Source of the DNA: DASXHY01 sp036272195 | GTDB lineage: Bacteria > Verrucomicrobiota > Verrucomicrobiia > Limisphaerales > DASXHY01 | Direction: 5' to 3' | Assembly (NCBI GenBank): GCA_036272195.1 | Contig: DATAZE010000026.1 | Span: 1-64,000, forward strand | Length of the DNA: 64,000 bases | In this document: one piece after another, positions 35,548 through 44,186 of the stretch | Layout of the letters: every line of letters starts with the position of its first letter | Position numbering within the stretch: position 1 is the stretch's first letter | The notes under the pieces: model-generated | Database searches by the model: none | What the model was told of the DNA's origin: nothing | The model's input: the letters and a program-made list of their open reading frames with translations, nothing else | Translations under genes and position numbers: made by a program

Positions 35548-36314
35548 GACTGTGCCGGATATGCGGGAATGACTTGATCGCCTTCGAGAACTTCACCCAG
35601 TTTCCAACCGGGCATCACATTGGCAATGCAACGGTCCTTCTGGACGCTGGTGATGCGAACCTTTGCCACCAGCTTGCCGTCGCGATTGACCAGCAATTCG
35701 CCGCGTTCGACCGCGCCCTGGTCGTCACCGACATTGAGGACGACGAAATCCCACTTAGGATCCGCCACCAGGATTTTTCCGATGAGCGTGGCCGGCAGCG
35801 GCACTGGCCGGTCCGGATGTTCATAAATATCCAATCTCGCCTGGAGCCGCGTATTTTGCCGTTGCAGAATTCTCTTTTCGTCCTCGATGGCCTCCACCCG
35901 TTCCTGGAGCGCTTTCATGTCCTTGGCAACGCTCAGTGCCTGCTCGGGCGTAGTGAAAGCTGCATGATATTTATCCAACTCGATCTTCGCGTCGGTGAGG
36001 TCTTTTTCCGATTTGTTTAAATTATCCTGCAGCGAAGCAATCTGTTTCTTGAGGTCGTTCTGGGCAGCAACGGCGGTGGCGAGGTCTTTTTTCGTGGCGA
36101 CCAGTTCTGTTTTGGTCTGGGCCAGCTCGTTAGTGGCCTTGCTCAAATCCGACCTCGTCTTGTTGAGCGTCAAAGTGGTCTGGTCCAGCTTGGTATGAAA
36201 GTCATTACGCTCCTGCCGGGTGGTCTCAATGATCTTTTTGACTTTAACAAAATTGAGTGTCCCAACAGCCAGTCCAGCGATGATGGCGACGATAAGACTG
36301 ATGCGAATCAACAT
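35544..36314 (-). CDS. Membrane-anchored coiled-coil protein
   Basis: The 256-residue protein has an N-terminal membrane helix (about residues 4-21) and a long coiled coil (about 28-165) with regular heptads such as LSKATNELAQTKTELVATKKDL. A compact C-terminal beta domain (about 175-250) contains GKILVADPKWDFVVLNVGDDQGA and VAKVRITSVQKDRCIANV. That last part is reminiscent of the beta domain of MreC-type scaffolds, but the match is weak. It forms a pair with the 56-aa lipoprotein gene through a 4-nt overlap. A role as an envelope scaffold is only an inference. Confidence 0.8.
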   Translation of the reverse strand: MLIRISLIVAIIAGLAVGTLNFVKVKKIIETTRQERNDFHTKLDQTTLTLNKTRSDLSKATNELAQTKTELVATKKDLATAVAAQNDLKKQIASLQDNLNKSEKDLTDAKIELDKYHAAFTTPEQALSVAKDMKALQERVEAIEDEKRILQRQNTRLQARLDIYEHPDRPVPLPATLIGKILVADPKWDFVVLNVGDDQGAVERGELLVNRDGKLVAKVRITSVQKDRCIANVMPGWKLGEVLEGDQVIPAYPAQS

Positions 36315-36581
36315 GGCTCGGTTCTAAGTGTGTTGCTCTAGGTTTTGTGAGACTAGACAGTTGCAGCCAGCCTGTCAACGCCCTTCGTGGGTGCATTGAA
36401 TACGGAGGCGCAGCTCTGAAATTGCCTCGAGGCGAAATCCGGCGCAGCCGGATCGTTTAGGCCATGGGTTTGCGGGGGGAGACAAATTTTCACGGGAGGG
36501 AATGCCGCCATTGGCGCGGCTATTAGCAGTCTTTTTCCGCCCCATGCTCGACTTCGCATTTTCGCATGTTAATTTATTCAA

Positions 36582-37589
36582 GTGAGCAACCTTTTAATCG
36601 GCGTTCTCGGCGCGCTGGTCGCAACCAACCAGCCGGCCGCCCTCAGCAATCTCATCACCCAGACGACCGGAGTCTCCATTGCCGCCATCGACACCAACAA
36701 TCCCGTGCAAACGGAGCTCCAAAAAATTGAGGACGACGATGATGCTGCGGCAGCGGAGGTGGACGGGTGGATTCGCCAGAACCAGGAATTTGCCGCCAAA
36801 GGCGCTGAGATTCCGGCGGGCGAGTTGAACCGACGCATTCGCGCGCGTTTCGAGCCTTCCCGCAAAGCTTACGAGGATTTTATTCAGCGTCATCCCAAAT
36901 ACGCGCAAGGCCGCGTCGCCTACGCAAGTTTTCTGCACGATATGGGGGACGAAGAAGGTGAAATGGGACAACTCGTGAAAGCCCGCGAGATTGATCCCAC
37001 GATTCCCTCGATTTGGAACAACCTGGGAAATTATTATGGCGAACACGGTCCCATGACCAACGCCTTCATCTGCTACGAAAAAGCCATCCAGCTCGATCCC
37101 ACCGAGCCGGTTTATTACCACAACTTCGGCACGACGGTTTTTTTATACCGAAAAGACGTGAAGGAGTTTTACCATATCAATGAGCAGCAGGTGTTTGATA
37201 AGGCATTGATGCTTTACAGCAATTCCACGAGGCTGGACCCCACGAATTTCGAATTGGCGAGCGACGTCGCCATGACCTATTACGGCATCAAGCCGCTGCG
37301 CACAAATGACGCCCTGACATCCTGGACGAACACGCTGGGCCTGGCGCACGACGAAATCGAACGCGAGGGTGTGTACCTGCATTTCGCGCGAATCCAGATA
37401 GGCGCCGGCAACTATACCGAAGCGCAGGCGCGTTTGGACAGCGTGACGAATTCAATGTATGACGACTTGAAAAAACGCCTGACGCGCAGTCTCCACGACC
37501 ATCAACATCCGGAACAGGTCACGAACGACCCGCCGGCGGAGGCGCTTGCCGTGGAATCCAAGACCAATTCGCCGCCGCGCGAGCCTTGA
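36582..37589 (+). CDS. TPR-repeat protein
   Basis: The 335-residue protein starts at a GTG (36582) with a short hydrophobic stretch, then two or more tetratricopeptide repeats (about residues 90-180), for example IPSIWNNLGNYYGEHGPMTNAFICYEKAIQLDP. Further helical pairs follow (about 200-300), with ALMLYSNSTRLDPTNFELASDVAMTYYG. The end is charged and Pro-rich. The first 25 residues (LLIGVLGALVATNQPA) could be a weak signal or membrane segment. It probably provides a protein-protein contact surface; no partner can be named. It is convergent with the cystathionine synthase-type gene. Confidence 0.75.
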   Translation: MSNLLIGVLGALVATNQPAALSNLITQTTGVSIAAIDTNNPVQTELQKIEDDDDAAAAEVDGWIRQNQEFAAKGAEIPAGELNRRIRARFEPSRKAYEDFIQRHPKYAQGRVAYASFLHDMGDEEGEMGQLVKAREIDPTIPSIWNNLGNYYGEHGPMTNAFICYEKAIQLDPTEPVYYHNFGTTVFLYRKDVKEFYHINEQQVFDKALMLYSNSTRLDPTNFELASDVAMTYYGIKPLRTNDALTSWTNTLGLAHDEIEREGVYLHFARIQIGAGNYTEAQARLDSVTNSMYDDLKKRLTRSLHDHQHPEQVTNDPPAEALAVESKTNSPPREP

Positions 37590-37610
37590 GCTACGGAAAC
37601 GGCTGCGCCC

Positions 37611-38816
37611 TTAAACTTTCCCCAGCGCCTGGTCCAGGTCCGCGGTCAAGTCTTCGACGTCTTCCAACCCCAGCGCGATTCGCACGAGGTTGTCGGAAAT
37701 GCCCAGCGATTTCCGAAACTCCGCTGTGTAATCGAAAAAGGACATGACCGCCATTTGCGTCACGAGGCTCTCCGACCCTCCCAGGCTCGGTGTGATTAAA
37801 AACAATTCCAGCGCATCGATAAACCGGCAGGTCGCCTTGTTGTTTCCCTTGACCAGAAAACTGATCACACTCCCGCACCCGCGCATTTGTTTCTTTGCCA
37901 CTTTGTAATCCGGGTGCGATTTCAGCCCGGGATACCAGACTTTTTCGACCTTCGGATGATTTTCCATGAACTGCGCGACGGCCAGACCGGCGCGATTGTG
38001 ATGCTCCATGCGCAGCCCGAATGTTTTCAAGCCACGCTCAAGCAGGAAACAGGTGTGCGGTCCCGGCGTCGCGCCGACCATGCGCTCAAATTTGTTCAAG
38101 TCCTCCAACAGCGCATGCGCGCCGAGGGCCACACCCGCCACCAGGTCATTGTGGCCGCCCAAATATTTCGTTGCCGAATGCACCACGATGTCCACGCCCA
38201 TTGCCAAGGGGCGGATGTTATAAGGCGTCGCCAGGGTCGGGTCCACGACCGTCAGAAGCTTGTGGCGCTTGGCCACTTTCACGATCGCGGCCAAATCCAC
38301 GACGCGCAAAAACGGATTCGTCGGCAGCTCAGTGAAAATCAGGTTCGTGCTCGGTCGAATGGCCTGTTCGATCGCGTCGGCCTTCGGATCCACGAATGTG
38401 GATTCAATACCGAATTTGGTCAGCCAGTTGTTGGCGAAGTCGCGCGTCTGCCGGTAGCAATCGCTCGTGAAAATCACGTGCCCGCCCTTTTTCACATAAG
38501 TGAGCACCGTCAGGATCAACGCGCTCATCCCGCTCGAAAATGTAATCGCCCGCTCTGCGCCCTCAATGGCGGCCAGTTTGCGCTCCACCTCCTGTTGCGT
38601 GGGATTGAAATAGCGGCCGTACTCGTGCTCGCGGATGATGCGGCCCTGCGCCTTGGCCTTCATGAATTCCATCACTTCGTCGGTGGAGTCGAAACTGTAA
38701 TTCGACGTCTGGACGATGGGTGTGGAAACCGCGTGATAGGCTTTGGCGATTTTGCCGGTCCCGTGGATGGCGACCGTGGCCGGCTTCCAGGCGCGGCGGG
38801 TAATTTTTTTAGACAT
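37611..38816 (-). CDS. Cys/Met-metabolism PLP enzyme (cystathionine gamma-synthase/lyase type)
   Basis: The 401-residue protein belongs to the Cys/Met metabolism PLP family: YFNPTQQEVERKLAAIEGAERAITFSSGMSA, FTELPTNPFLRVVDLAA, VVDPTLATPYNI, and the PLP lysine in VVHSATKYLGGHNDLVAG. SLGGSESLVTQ near the end is also conserved. The gene overlaps the threonine synthase gene by 8 bp. Threonine synthase uses O-phosphohomoserine, so a cystathionine gamma-synthase or O-acyl/phosphohomoserine sulfhydrylase role in the methionine branch is the best guess. A gamma-lyase cannot be excluded by eye. Confidence 0.85.
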   Translation of the reverse strand: MSKKITRRAWKPATVAIHGTGKIAKAYHAVSTPIVQTSNYSFDSTDEVMEFMKAKAQGRIIREHEYGRYFNPTQQEVERKLAAIEGAERAITFSSGMSALILTVLTYVKKGGHVIFTSDCYRQTRDFANNWLTKFGIESTFVDPKADAIEQAIRPSTNLIFTELPTNPFLRVVDLAAIVKVAKRHKLLTVVDPTLATPYNIRPLAMGVDIVVHSATKYLGGHNDLVAGVALGAHALLEDLNKFERMVGATPGPHTCFLLERGLKTFGLRMEHHNRAGLAVAQFMENHPKVEKVWYPGLKSHPDYKVAKKQMRGCGSVISFLVKGNNKATCRFIDALELFLITPSLGGSESLVTQMAVMSFFDYTAEFRKSLGISDNLVRIALGLEDVEDLTADLDQALGKV

Positions 38817-40155
38817 CGAATCGCCCCTTTTCTGCGAGCGCCTTGTTCAGGGCGTCCTTCACCGCATCCAATCGCGCTGGCAATTCAATCGGTTGGTTGG
38901 CATAGCGACATGGAAAATCCATTTCGCGTTGATGGTATTTCACTTTCATTTCCACAAACTTCAATCCGTGAGCGGTCGAAATCACGACGACTTGCTCAGA
39001 CTTATCAATCTTTCCGGCTTTCAAAAGCTTGATTAAAACCGCCAGCGCCACGCCGGTGTGCGGGTCGTTAAACATCCCAGTGCGATCGCCCAACGCCGCG
39101 GCGTCGGCCAACTCCTCCTCCGTCGCCTGCTCCACGACTCCGTTGAATTGCTTCAAAATTCGGATCGCTTTCTGGATGCTGACGGGATTGCCGATTTGGA
39201 TCGCGCTCGCCAAAGTTTTTTGCGCCTGGATGGGTTCGAAGGTTTCGAAATTTTTCAAATATGAGCGATACAACGGATTCGCCCGCTCGGCTTGCGCCAC
39301 GACAATCCGCGGCAGTTTCTTAATCAAACCCAGGTCTTTCATCATCAGCAAACCCTTGCCCAGCGCGGACACGTTGCCGAGATTGCCGCCCGGAATAATC
39401 ATCACGTCCGGCACGTTCCAATCAAATTGCTGCACGATTTCCACGCCCACCGTTTTCTGGCCCTCGACCCGCAACGAATTCATCGAGTTCGCGAGGTACA
39501 GCGTTTCGTCCTTCGTGATTTCCTGAACAAGTTTCATGCAACCGTCGAAATCGGTATCGAGATAGAGCACGAGCGAGCCGTTGGAAACCGGCTGGATGAG
39601 TTGCGCCATGGAAATCTTGCCGCGTGGCAACAGCACAATCGATGGAATCCGCGCCGCCGCGCAATACGTGGCCAGCGCCGCCGAGGTGTCGCCCGTGGAA
39701 GCGCACGCGACCGCCTTGATCGGCGCGCCTTCGGAAATCATCTGCTTCACCTGCGAGACGAGCACGGTCATGCCAAGGTCCTTGAACGAGCCGCTATGGG
39801 TATTGCCGCAAAGCTTCACCCAAAGATTATCCACCCCGATGACTTTGCCGAATCGTTCCGCCCAAAAAAGGTTCGTTCCGCCTTCATAAAGCGAAACCAC
39901 GTTGTCATCGCCAATTTCCGGCAGGATCCATTCCTTCTTGCCCCAGACACCGGAACCGACCGGCCATTCGTTGCTCTTATAGCGCTTCTCGAACAGAGCC
40001 CTCCACTCCGCGCCACTGCGTTCGGCAAGCGCCTTCATATCGTGCTGGACCTCCAGCAGTGAATTGCAGCGTTTGCATTGGTACACGACCGTGTTCAGCG
40101 GATAAGTCTCTCCGCACTCCGGGTTGATACATTGAAACCAGGCTCGATATCGCAT
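38809..40155 (-). CDS. thrC: Threonine synthase
   Basis: The enzyme makes threonine from O-phosphohomoserine with PLP. The 448 residues start at the ATG at 40155, which has CGGAGA eight nt upstream. An N-terminal zinc ribbon has CINPECGETYP and YQCKRCN. The PLP lysine is in NTHSGSFKDLGMTVLVSQ. The serine/threonine dehydratase-like fold continues with ACASTGDTSAALATYCAA and PGGNLGNVSALGKG. Upstream in-frame codons (to 40215) are less likely to be used. It shares an 8-bp overlap with the following PLP enzyme gene, which suggests joint control of the homoserine branch point. Confidence 0.94.
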   Translation of the reverse strand: MRYRAWFQCINPECGETYPLNTVVYQCKRCNSLLEVQHDMKALAERSGAEWRALFEKRYKSNEWPVGSGVWGKKEWILPEIGDDNVVSLYEGGTNLFWAERFGKVIGVDNLWVKLCGNTHSGSFKDLGMTVLVSQVKQMISEGAPIKAVACASTGDTSAALATYCAAARIPSIVLLPRGKISMAQLIQPVSNGSLVLYLDTDFDGCMKLVQEITKDETLYLANSMNSLRVEGQKTVGVEIVQQFDWNVPDVMIIPGGNLGNVSALGKGLLMMKDLGLIKKLPRIVVAQAERANPLYRSYLKNFETFEPIQAQKTLASAIQIGNPVSIQKAIRILKQFNGVVEQATEEELADAAALGDRTGMFNDPHTGVALAVLIKLLKAGKIDKSEQVVVISTAHGLKFVEMKVKYHQREMDFPCRYANQPIELPARLDAVKDALNKALAEKGRFDV

Positions 40156-40323
40156 CAAAAATTCTCCGGCGCGCCACGCGTTCCCGAAAATGGAACCGCT
40201 GCGCGCGCAATTCACGGGTTACATCATGGAGGGCTTCAAGACTGTTTTCAAGGACAGAGGGCGCTCGACTCATTGACCCAAAACATTCTTGAAAAAGATC
40301 AAGGTTGTACTCACATTGTATGC

Positions 40324-40548
40324 GTGAAAACATTGACCTATCCGCTGCGACTGGATAAATCCACTTATCAGCGGGTTGAACTTGAAGCCAAACGCCGCCA
40401 CAAAAGCATGGCAGCGGTGTTCCGTGAAGTTATCGGGCTTGGTTTGCCCGCGCTGCCGCCCGTTCCCGAGGCAGGAATGGACGGTCTGATTGCCGAAACC
40501 TGGGAGAATCTCGGGCCAGCGCCGGAAATTGACTATGACAAACTTTAA
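40324..40548 (+). CDS. MazE-like (ribbon-helix-helix type) antitoxin
   Basis: The 74-residue protein has a beta strand (TLTYPLRLDKSTYQRVELEAKRR) then a helix KSMAAVFREVIGLGLP, the pattern of ribbon-helix-helix antitoxins, and an acidic tail (GLIAETWENLGPAPEIDYDKL) that would wrap the toxin. The start is probably the GTG at 40324, since no ATG is in frame before the strand. The stop overlaps the toxin gene by 14 nt. It is likely to repress their joint operon. The family is assigned by layout and by the neighbour. Confidence 0.75.
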   Translation: MKTLTYPLRLDKSTYQRVELEAKRRHKSMAAVFREVIGLGLPALPPVPEAGMDGLIAETWENLGPAPEIDYDKL

Positions 40549-40855
40549 GCGCGGCGACGTGGTCGTCGTTGACCTTGGCATGATGGCCAAAACACGGCCC
40601 TGCGTGGTCGTGTCAATCCCGAGAGCGGATGCACAACGTACCATGGCTATCGTCGTTCCAATGACAACGGAGATTCGTGGCGGCGAGTGCGAAGTGTCTT
40701 TTCCAAAACCCGCGTGGTTGAAACAGAATTGCGTGGTAAATGTGCTCGGCATCGCAGGAGTGGAGCACGTCAGGATAGAACGAAATATTGCGCGGTTTCC
40801 AGCCGACAAATTCCGCGAGATCGAAACAGCGTTGAAACGTGTGTTGGCGATCTAA
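40535..40855 (+). CDS. MazF/PemK-type toxin
   Basis: The 106-residue protein has the MazF/PemK features FKRGDVVVVDLG, then KTRPCVVVSIPRAD, AIVVPMTTEIRGGECEV and VNVLGIAGVEHVRIERNIARFP. These match the sequence-specific endoribonuclease fold. The ATG at 40535 lies inside the antitoxin gene, 14 nt before its stop, a spacing common for this pair. Cleavage specificity cannot be predicted. No phage or transposon gene is near. Confidence 0.88.
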   Translation: MTNFKRGDVVVVDLGMMAKTRPCVVVSIPRADAQRTMAIVVPMTTEIRGGECEVSFPKPAWLKQNCVVNVLGIAGVEHVRIERNIARFPADKFREIETALKRVLAI

Positions 40856-40885
40856 AAATTTCCCTTCAGGGACCATGTCCCGGCG

Positions 40886-41656
40886 TTACTCGCTTGCGAA
40901 ACTGCCGCTTCTTAAAAACCGTTCCACCGCCTCGGTTACACTCCCGCTCCACGCCATCCATGTATGAGAATGAGGGACCACCAAAAAATCCCGCATCCCG
41001 GCCAGACGCGTGCTGCTCACAGAAACCTTCCCATCGTCCGCGCCAGGAATCCACGCAGAGAACAGCGGATTCAATGAACGATCACCGGCAATAACTCCCA
41101 ATTCGAAATCTGCGGCGCCCAGTTTTCGCGGCAAACTGGAATCGCTCATTCCCAATTCCTGACCCGCCGGGCCGGTGGCCAGCTGATAAAGGCAGTTATT
41201 TTTCAGCTTTTCCGCCAGTTCACTCCCCTGATTTGGCGGCGCCAGCATCACCACGCGGCCCAAATTTTCAATCCGATGCTCCGATAAATATTGCCGCAAA
41301 ACAATGCCGCCCAGTGAATATGTTACGAAATGAATTTTAACGGTCTTGTCCGTCGTTCGCTCCCGCAGAATTTCTCCCAACCAGCGGTCCGCCGCGTCCT
41401 CAGTCGAAACACGCGTGGAAGGATAACCCGCGTTGATGACCCGATAATTCTCCCGCCGAAGAGCCCATTCGAGCCTCTTCATCGAAAGCGGCGTCCGCCC
41501 CAAACCGTGCAGCAATACAACATAATCTCCAGTTCGCGGCGCGGCAGCAACAGCGTTAAGGCCAACACACGCCAGGATAATCGCCAATGAATTCACAGCG
41601 ACTAACAGTAACGGCCGTCGCTTCGAATTCTGAATCGAAAAAAATGCACGCATCAT
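40886..41656 (-). CDS. Alpha/beta-hydrolase, lipase-like
   Basis: The 256-residue protein begins with a signal or membrane segment (RRPLLLVAVNSLAIILACVGL) and then shows an alpha/beta-hydrolase start VVLLHGLGRTPLSMKRLEWAL. The nucleophile elbow reads VTYSLGGIV, so the first Gly of the usual G-x-S-x-G is Thr. A late PHSHTWM offers the His. An oxyanion-like HGLG is present. It resembles bacterial triacylglycerol lipase-like proteins. I start at the ATG at 41656 because the upstream 38 in-frame codons are low-complexity. Convergent with the MazF-type toxin gene. Confidence 0.75.
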   Translation of the reverse strand: MMRAFFSIQNSKRRPLLLVAVNSLAIILACVGLNAVAAAPRTGDYVVLLHGLGRTPLSMKRLEWALRRENYRVINAGYPSTRVSTEDAADRWLGEILRERTTDKTVKIHFVTYSLGGIVLRQYLSEHRIENLGRVVMLAPPNQGSELAEKLKNNCLYQLATGPAGQELGMSDSSLPRKLGAADFELGVIAGDRSLNPLFSAWIPGADDGKVSVSSTRLAGMRDFLVVPHSHTWMAWSGSVTEAVERFLRSGSFASE

Positions 41657-41717
41657 TATTTGAAACGATGGCGCTCTTGGATTCTGGAGCTTGGGTTTTG
41701 GAACTTTGCGCGAAGCG

Positions 41718-43112
41718 CTATCTCCTCCCCAACCGCTCCAGCAACTTTCCGTGAATCCCGCCGAATCCACCGTTGCTGAAAACGCAGACGATATCGCCGC
41801 CCTGGATATTTTTTGAGACGTGGTTCACGATCGCGTCCACATCCGGCAAATACGCGGCATTTTTGCCGGATGTCTTCAAGTCCTGCATCAACTTTTCCGG
41901 ATTGAGCCGTTCGGCGGCGGCCAATTGCTCCAATCGCGCCACTTCGGCTACCACCACCGCATCCGCGTCGGCGAAGGCTGAAGCTAATTCGTCTTGAAAA
42001 ACATTTCGCCGCGTTGTGTTACTGCGCGGCTCGAAAATCGCCCAGAGTTGCTGTTGCGGATATTTAATCCGCAGGGCGCGCAGGGTTTCCCGAATGGCCG
42101 TCGGGTGATGTCCAAAATCGTCAATCACCGTCACCCCGCCCGCGATGCCGCGTATTTCCATGCGGCGCTTGATGCCTTTGAAGGTATCGAACGCGGCTTG
42201 AATCTGTTTATTGGAAAGCCCGCAATGCTTCGCGCAGGCAATCACCGCCAGGGCATTGCGCACGTTCAATTCGCCGACGAGGTTCAGGTGGAATTTGAAG
42301 CTGGGAATTTCAAACTCGGTCGCGGTGGGGCCGTAACGGATATTGAATGCATGGACCGCGTAATCGCCGCCGAGGCCGAATTTCTTCACCGGACAATGCG
42401 TGACGTTCAGCAGCGGTGTGAGGTTTGTGTCGTCGCCGTTGCCCAGCAGTAATCCATTGCGCGGCACCAACCGAATGAGATGTGAGAAGGATTTCTGAAT
42501 CGCTTCGAGGTTCTCAAAAATATCCGCGTGATCGAATTCGAGATTGTTGATAACTGCAATCTCCGGCAGGTAATGAATAAACTTGCTGCGCTTGTCAAAA
42601 AACGCAGTGTCATATTCATCGCCCTCGATGATGAACCAGTCACTGTCTGTGAACCGCGCGCCTTGCGACAGATTGTTCGGGATGCCACCGATGAGATAAC
42701 TTGGGTTCAGACCGTTGTGTTCGAACACCCACGTGAGCAGCGAAGTGGTCGTCGTCTTCCCATGCGTCCCGGCAACCACAATGGAGCGTTTGCCGCGAAT
42801 AAAAAATTCCTTGAGCAACTCAGGCAACGAACAATATCGCAGCTTATGGTCGAGCACATATTCCGCCTCCGGGTTCCCGCGCGAAATGGCATTGCCAATC
42901 ACCACCAGGTCCGGCTTGTGCGCCAGGTTCCGCTCCGTATAGCCGTTCGCAACCTCGATTTGGCGGCTGGCGAGGAACGTGGACATCGGTGGATAGACGT
43001 TCTGGTCCGAACCGGTGACCACGAAACCCTTTTCCTTCATCGCCGCCGCCGCACTCGCCATGGCTGTGCCGCAGATGCCCGTGAAATGAACCGATTTGAT
43101 TTCTGAAAACAT
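41718..43112 (-). CDS. mpl: UDP-N-acetylmuramate: tripeptide ligase, murein recycling
   Basis: Mpl joins recycled L-Ala-gamma-D-Glu-meso-DAP tripeptide to UDP-MurNAc. The 464-residue protein has the Mur ligase layout: VHFTGICGTAMASAA, the ATP motif VVAGTHGKTTTTSLL, IIEGDEYDTAFFDKRSKF, AVINNLEFDHADIF, and the C-terminal TVIDDFGHHPTAIRETLRAL. The EYDTAFFDKRSKF part is characteristic of Mpl rather than MurC. The start is an ATG at 43112. It lies 61 bp upstream of the lipase-like gene with a TTGGAAC-type repeat between them. Confidence 0.93.
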   Translation of the reverse strand: MFSEIKSVHFTGICGTAMASAAAAMKEKGFVVTGSDQNVYPPMSTFLASRQIEVANGYTERNLAHKPDLVVIGNAISRGNPEAEYVLDHKLRYCSLPELLKEFFIRGKRSIVVAGTHGKTTTTSLLTWVFEHNGLNPSYLIGGIPNNLSQGARFTDSDWFIIEGDEYDTAFFDKRSKFIHYLPEIAVINNLEFDHADIFENLEAIQKSFSHLIRLVPRNGLLLGNGDDTNLTPLLNVTHCPVKKFGLGGDYAVHAFNIRYGPTATEFEIPSFKFHLNLVGELNVRNALAVIACAKHCGLSNKQIQAAFDTFKGIKRRMEIRGIAGGVTVIDDFGHHPTAIRETLRALRIKYPQQQLWAIFEPRSNTTRRNVFQDELASAFADADAVVVAEVARLEQLAAAERLNPEKLMQDLKTSGKNAAYLPDVDAIVNHVSKNIQGGDIVCVFSNGGFGGIHGKLLERLGRR

Positions 43113-43187
43113 TGCCTTGAATTAAACCATGAAGTCGCCGCCGCAAAAAGTTTTTTGAAATTGATATCGGATTGGTATTCCCGGGAC

Positions 43188-43214
43188 AAAAAAAGGGAGC
43201 CGCTATCGGCTCCC
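43188..43214 (-). terminator. Rho-independent terminator of the secreted-protein gene
   Basis: On the minus strand an 8-bp perfect stem (GGGAGCCG with CGGCTCCC around a 4-nt loop) is followed by seven T. It starts 26 bp after the stop codon of the secreted-protein gene at 43241. This is the clearest terminator in the window. Confidence 0.9.
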
Positions 43215-43240
43215 TGGAAATAACAGGAAGAATTTAAGTG

Positions 43241-43936
43241 CTAAGCGAGCTTCTTCTTGGCGTCGTCCGGCACTTCGACTTTGGTCGCGCCGACATCTTT
43301 GATTTCAGTGGTCGTGGTACGATCCACATCCCGATCATTGCCATTGAAACTCACCTTACCCGTCACCTTGTATTCATATTTCGTGAGGACGCCGTCTTGA
43401 ATCCAAAACTTTACGGATCCTTTGGCGTCGCTGACAGTGGCGTTACCGCCGCGACGGAATTGCAGCAGGGCTTTGGCGCCTTCTTCAGTGAGATCGCCGG
43501 AATACGCATCTCCATCCTTCTTCAACTCCTTCGTTTGGCTCGCTATTTCAGCAGCCTGCGCCGCGGGAGCTTTAAAATTGCGAACCATGGCGCCGAGGAA
43601 ACGTCCGGCTCCCTGGTCGTCCAATTCCGAAGGCGACTGCCACCCGCCATCTTCGGTATGCACCGCCGATTTCCCACCTTGCAGCACGATTTCGCTCGTG
43701 TTATCGCCGAACGTCATTTTTACCCGCGTAGCTCCGTCCTTCTCGGTTTTGCCTTCCGTCGGCCCGGGATGATACTGACTGTCGGGAGGAACGGCCACGG
43801 TCGTTTTCCAACTGTAATTCGCCTTTTCACCCAGCGCTTTGGCTGCGCTGGACACGTCGTCTTTGGGACTGGATTCCGCCGCGACGAGCGAAGCCGCCGT
43901 CAAGGCTACGATGCTGAACAGGATGCTTGTTTTCAT
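43241..43936 (-). CDS. Secreted protein of unknown function
   Basis: The 231-residue protein has a signal peptide (MKTSILFSIVALTAASLVAA) and a mature part made of beta-rich repeats: NYSWKTTVAVPP, RVKMTFGDNTSEIVLQGGKSAVHTEDG, KGSVKFWIQDGVLTKYEYKVTGKV. The style is that of LolA/LppX-like lipid carriers, but I see no decisive motif. It ends with a charged PDDAKKKLA. A strong terminator follows, so it is probably a monocistronic unit. Confidence 0.72.
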   Translation of the reverse strand: MKTSILFSIVALTAASLVAAESSPKDDVSSAAKALGEKANYSWKTTVAVPPDSQYHPGPTEGKTEKDGATRVKMTFGDNTSEIVLQGGKSAVHTEDGGWQSPSELDDQGAGRFLGAMVRNFKAPAAQAAEIASQTKELKKDGDAYSGDLTEEGAKALLQFRRGGNATVSDAKGSVKFWIQDGVLTKYEYKVTGKVSFNGNDRDVDRTTTTEIKDVGATKVEVPDDAKKKLA

Positions 43937-44062
43937 GATGACTTCTCAGGTTTGTTTGGTATTGGTCGAAGTGGGTTCCGGACTAAAGCCCAAAATCCCC
44001 GTAACCGCAAGTAAGAATGCACTCTGCCCAAGGCTGAGGGGCCATCTGAATAACGCTTCTTG

Positions 44063-44131
44063 TTTGTAATTCCGCCTTCAGGCAGTTCGGCGGATTTCCC
44101 ACGCCCGACCGCGTAAACGCGGAACTACAAA
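44063..44131. repeat. Palindromic repeat, second dispersed family
   Basis: The left part TTTGTAATTCCGCC and right part GCGGAACTACAAA are near-inverse copies with a GC-rich middle (GGCAGTTCGGCGG, CCGCGTAAACGCGG). The element lies in the gap between the gatB stop and the secreted-protein gene. No gene is in the gap. Confidence 0.7.
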
Positions 44132-44186
44132 CCCCGACCCGGCTATATCGTCTAAATGAACACCAAGGCTAACGTATCAAAACAGT

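Noticed and set aside
36315..36581. Short overlapping minus-strand frames in the gap between the coiled-coil and TPR genes
   Set aside because: Two frames overlap each other in different phases with no motif or ribosome-binding site; the gap is better read as promoter region of two divergent genes.
37887..39032. Plus-strand frame of 381 codons opposite the cystathionine-type and threonine synthase genes
   Set aside because: Both minus-strand enzymes are complete with intact active sites; the plus frame is a shadow.
40156..40323. Possible SAM or amino-acid riboswitch upstream of thrC and the cystathionine-type gene
   Set aside because: The 168-bp gap is shared with a divergent toxin-antitoxin operon and I could not find a conserved riboswitch core or leader peptide.
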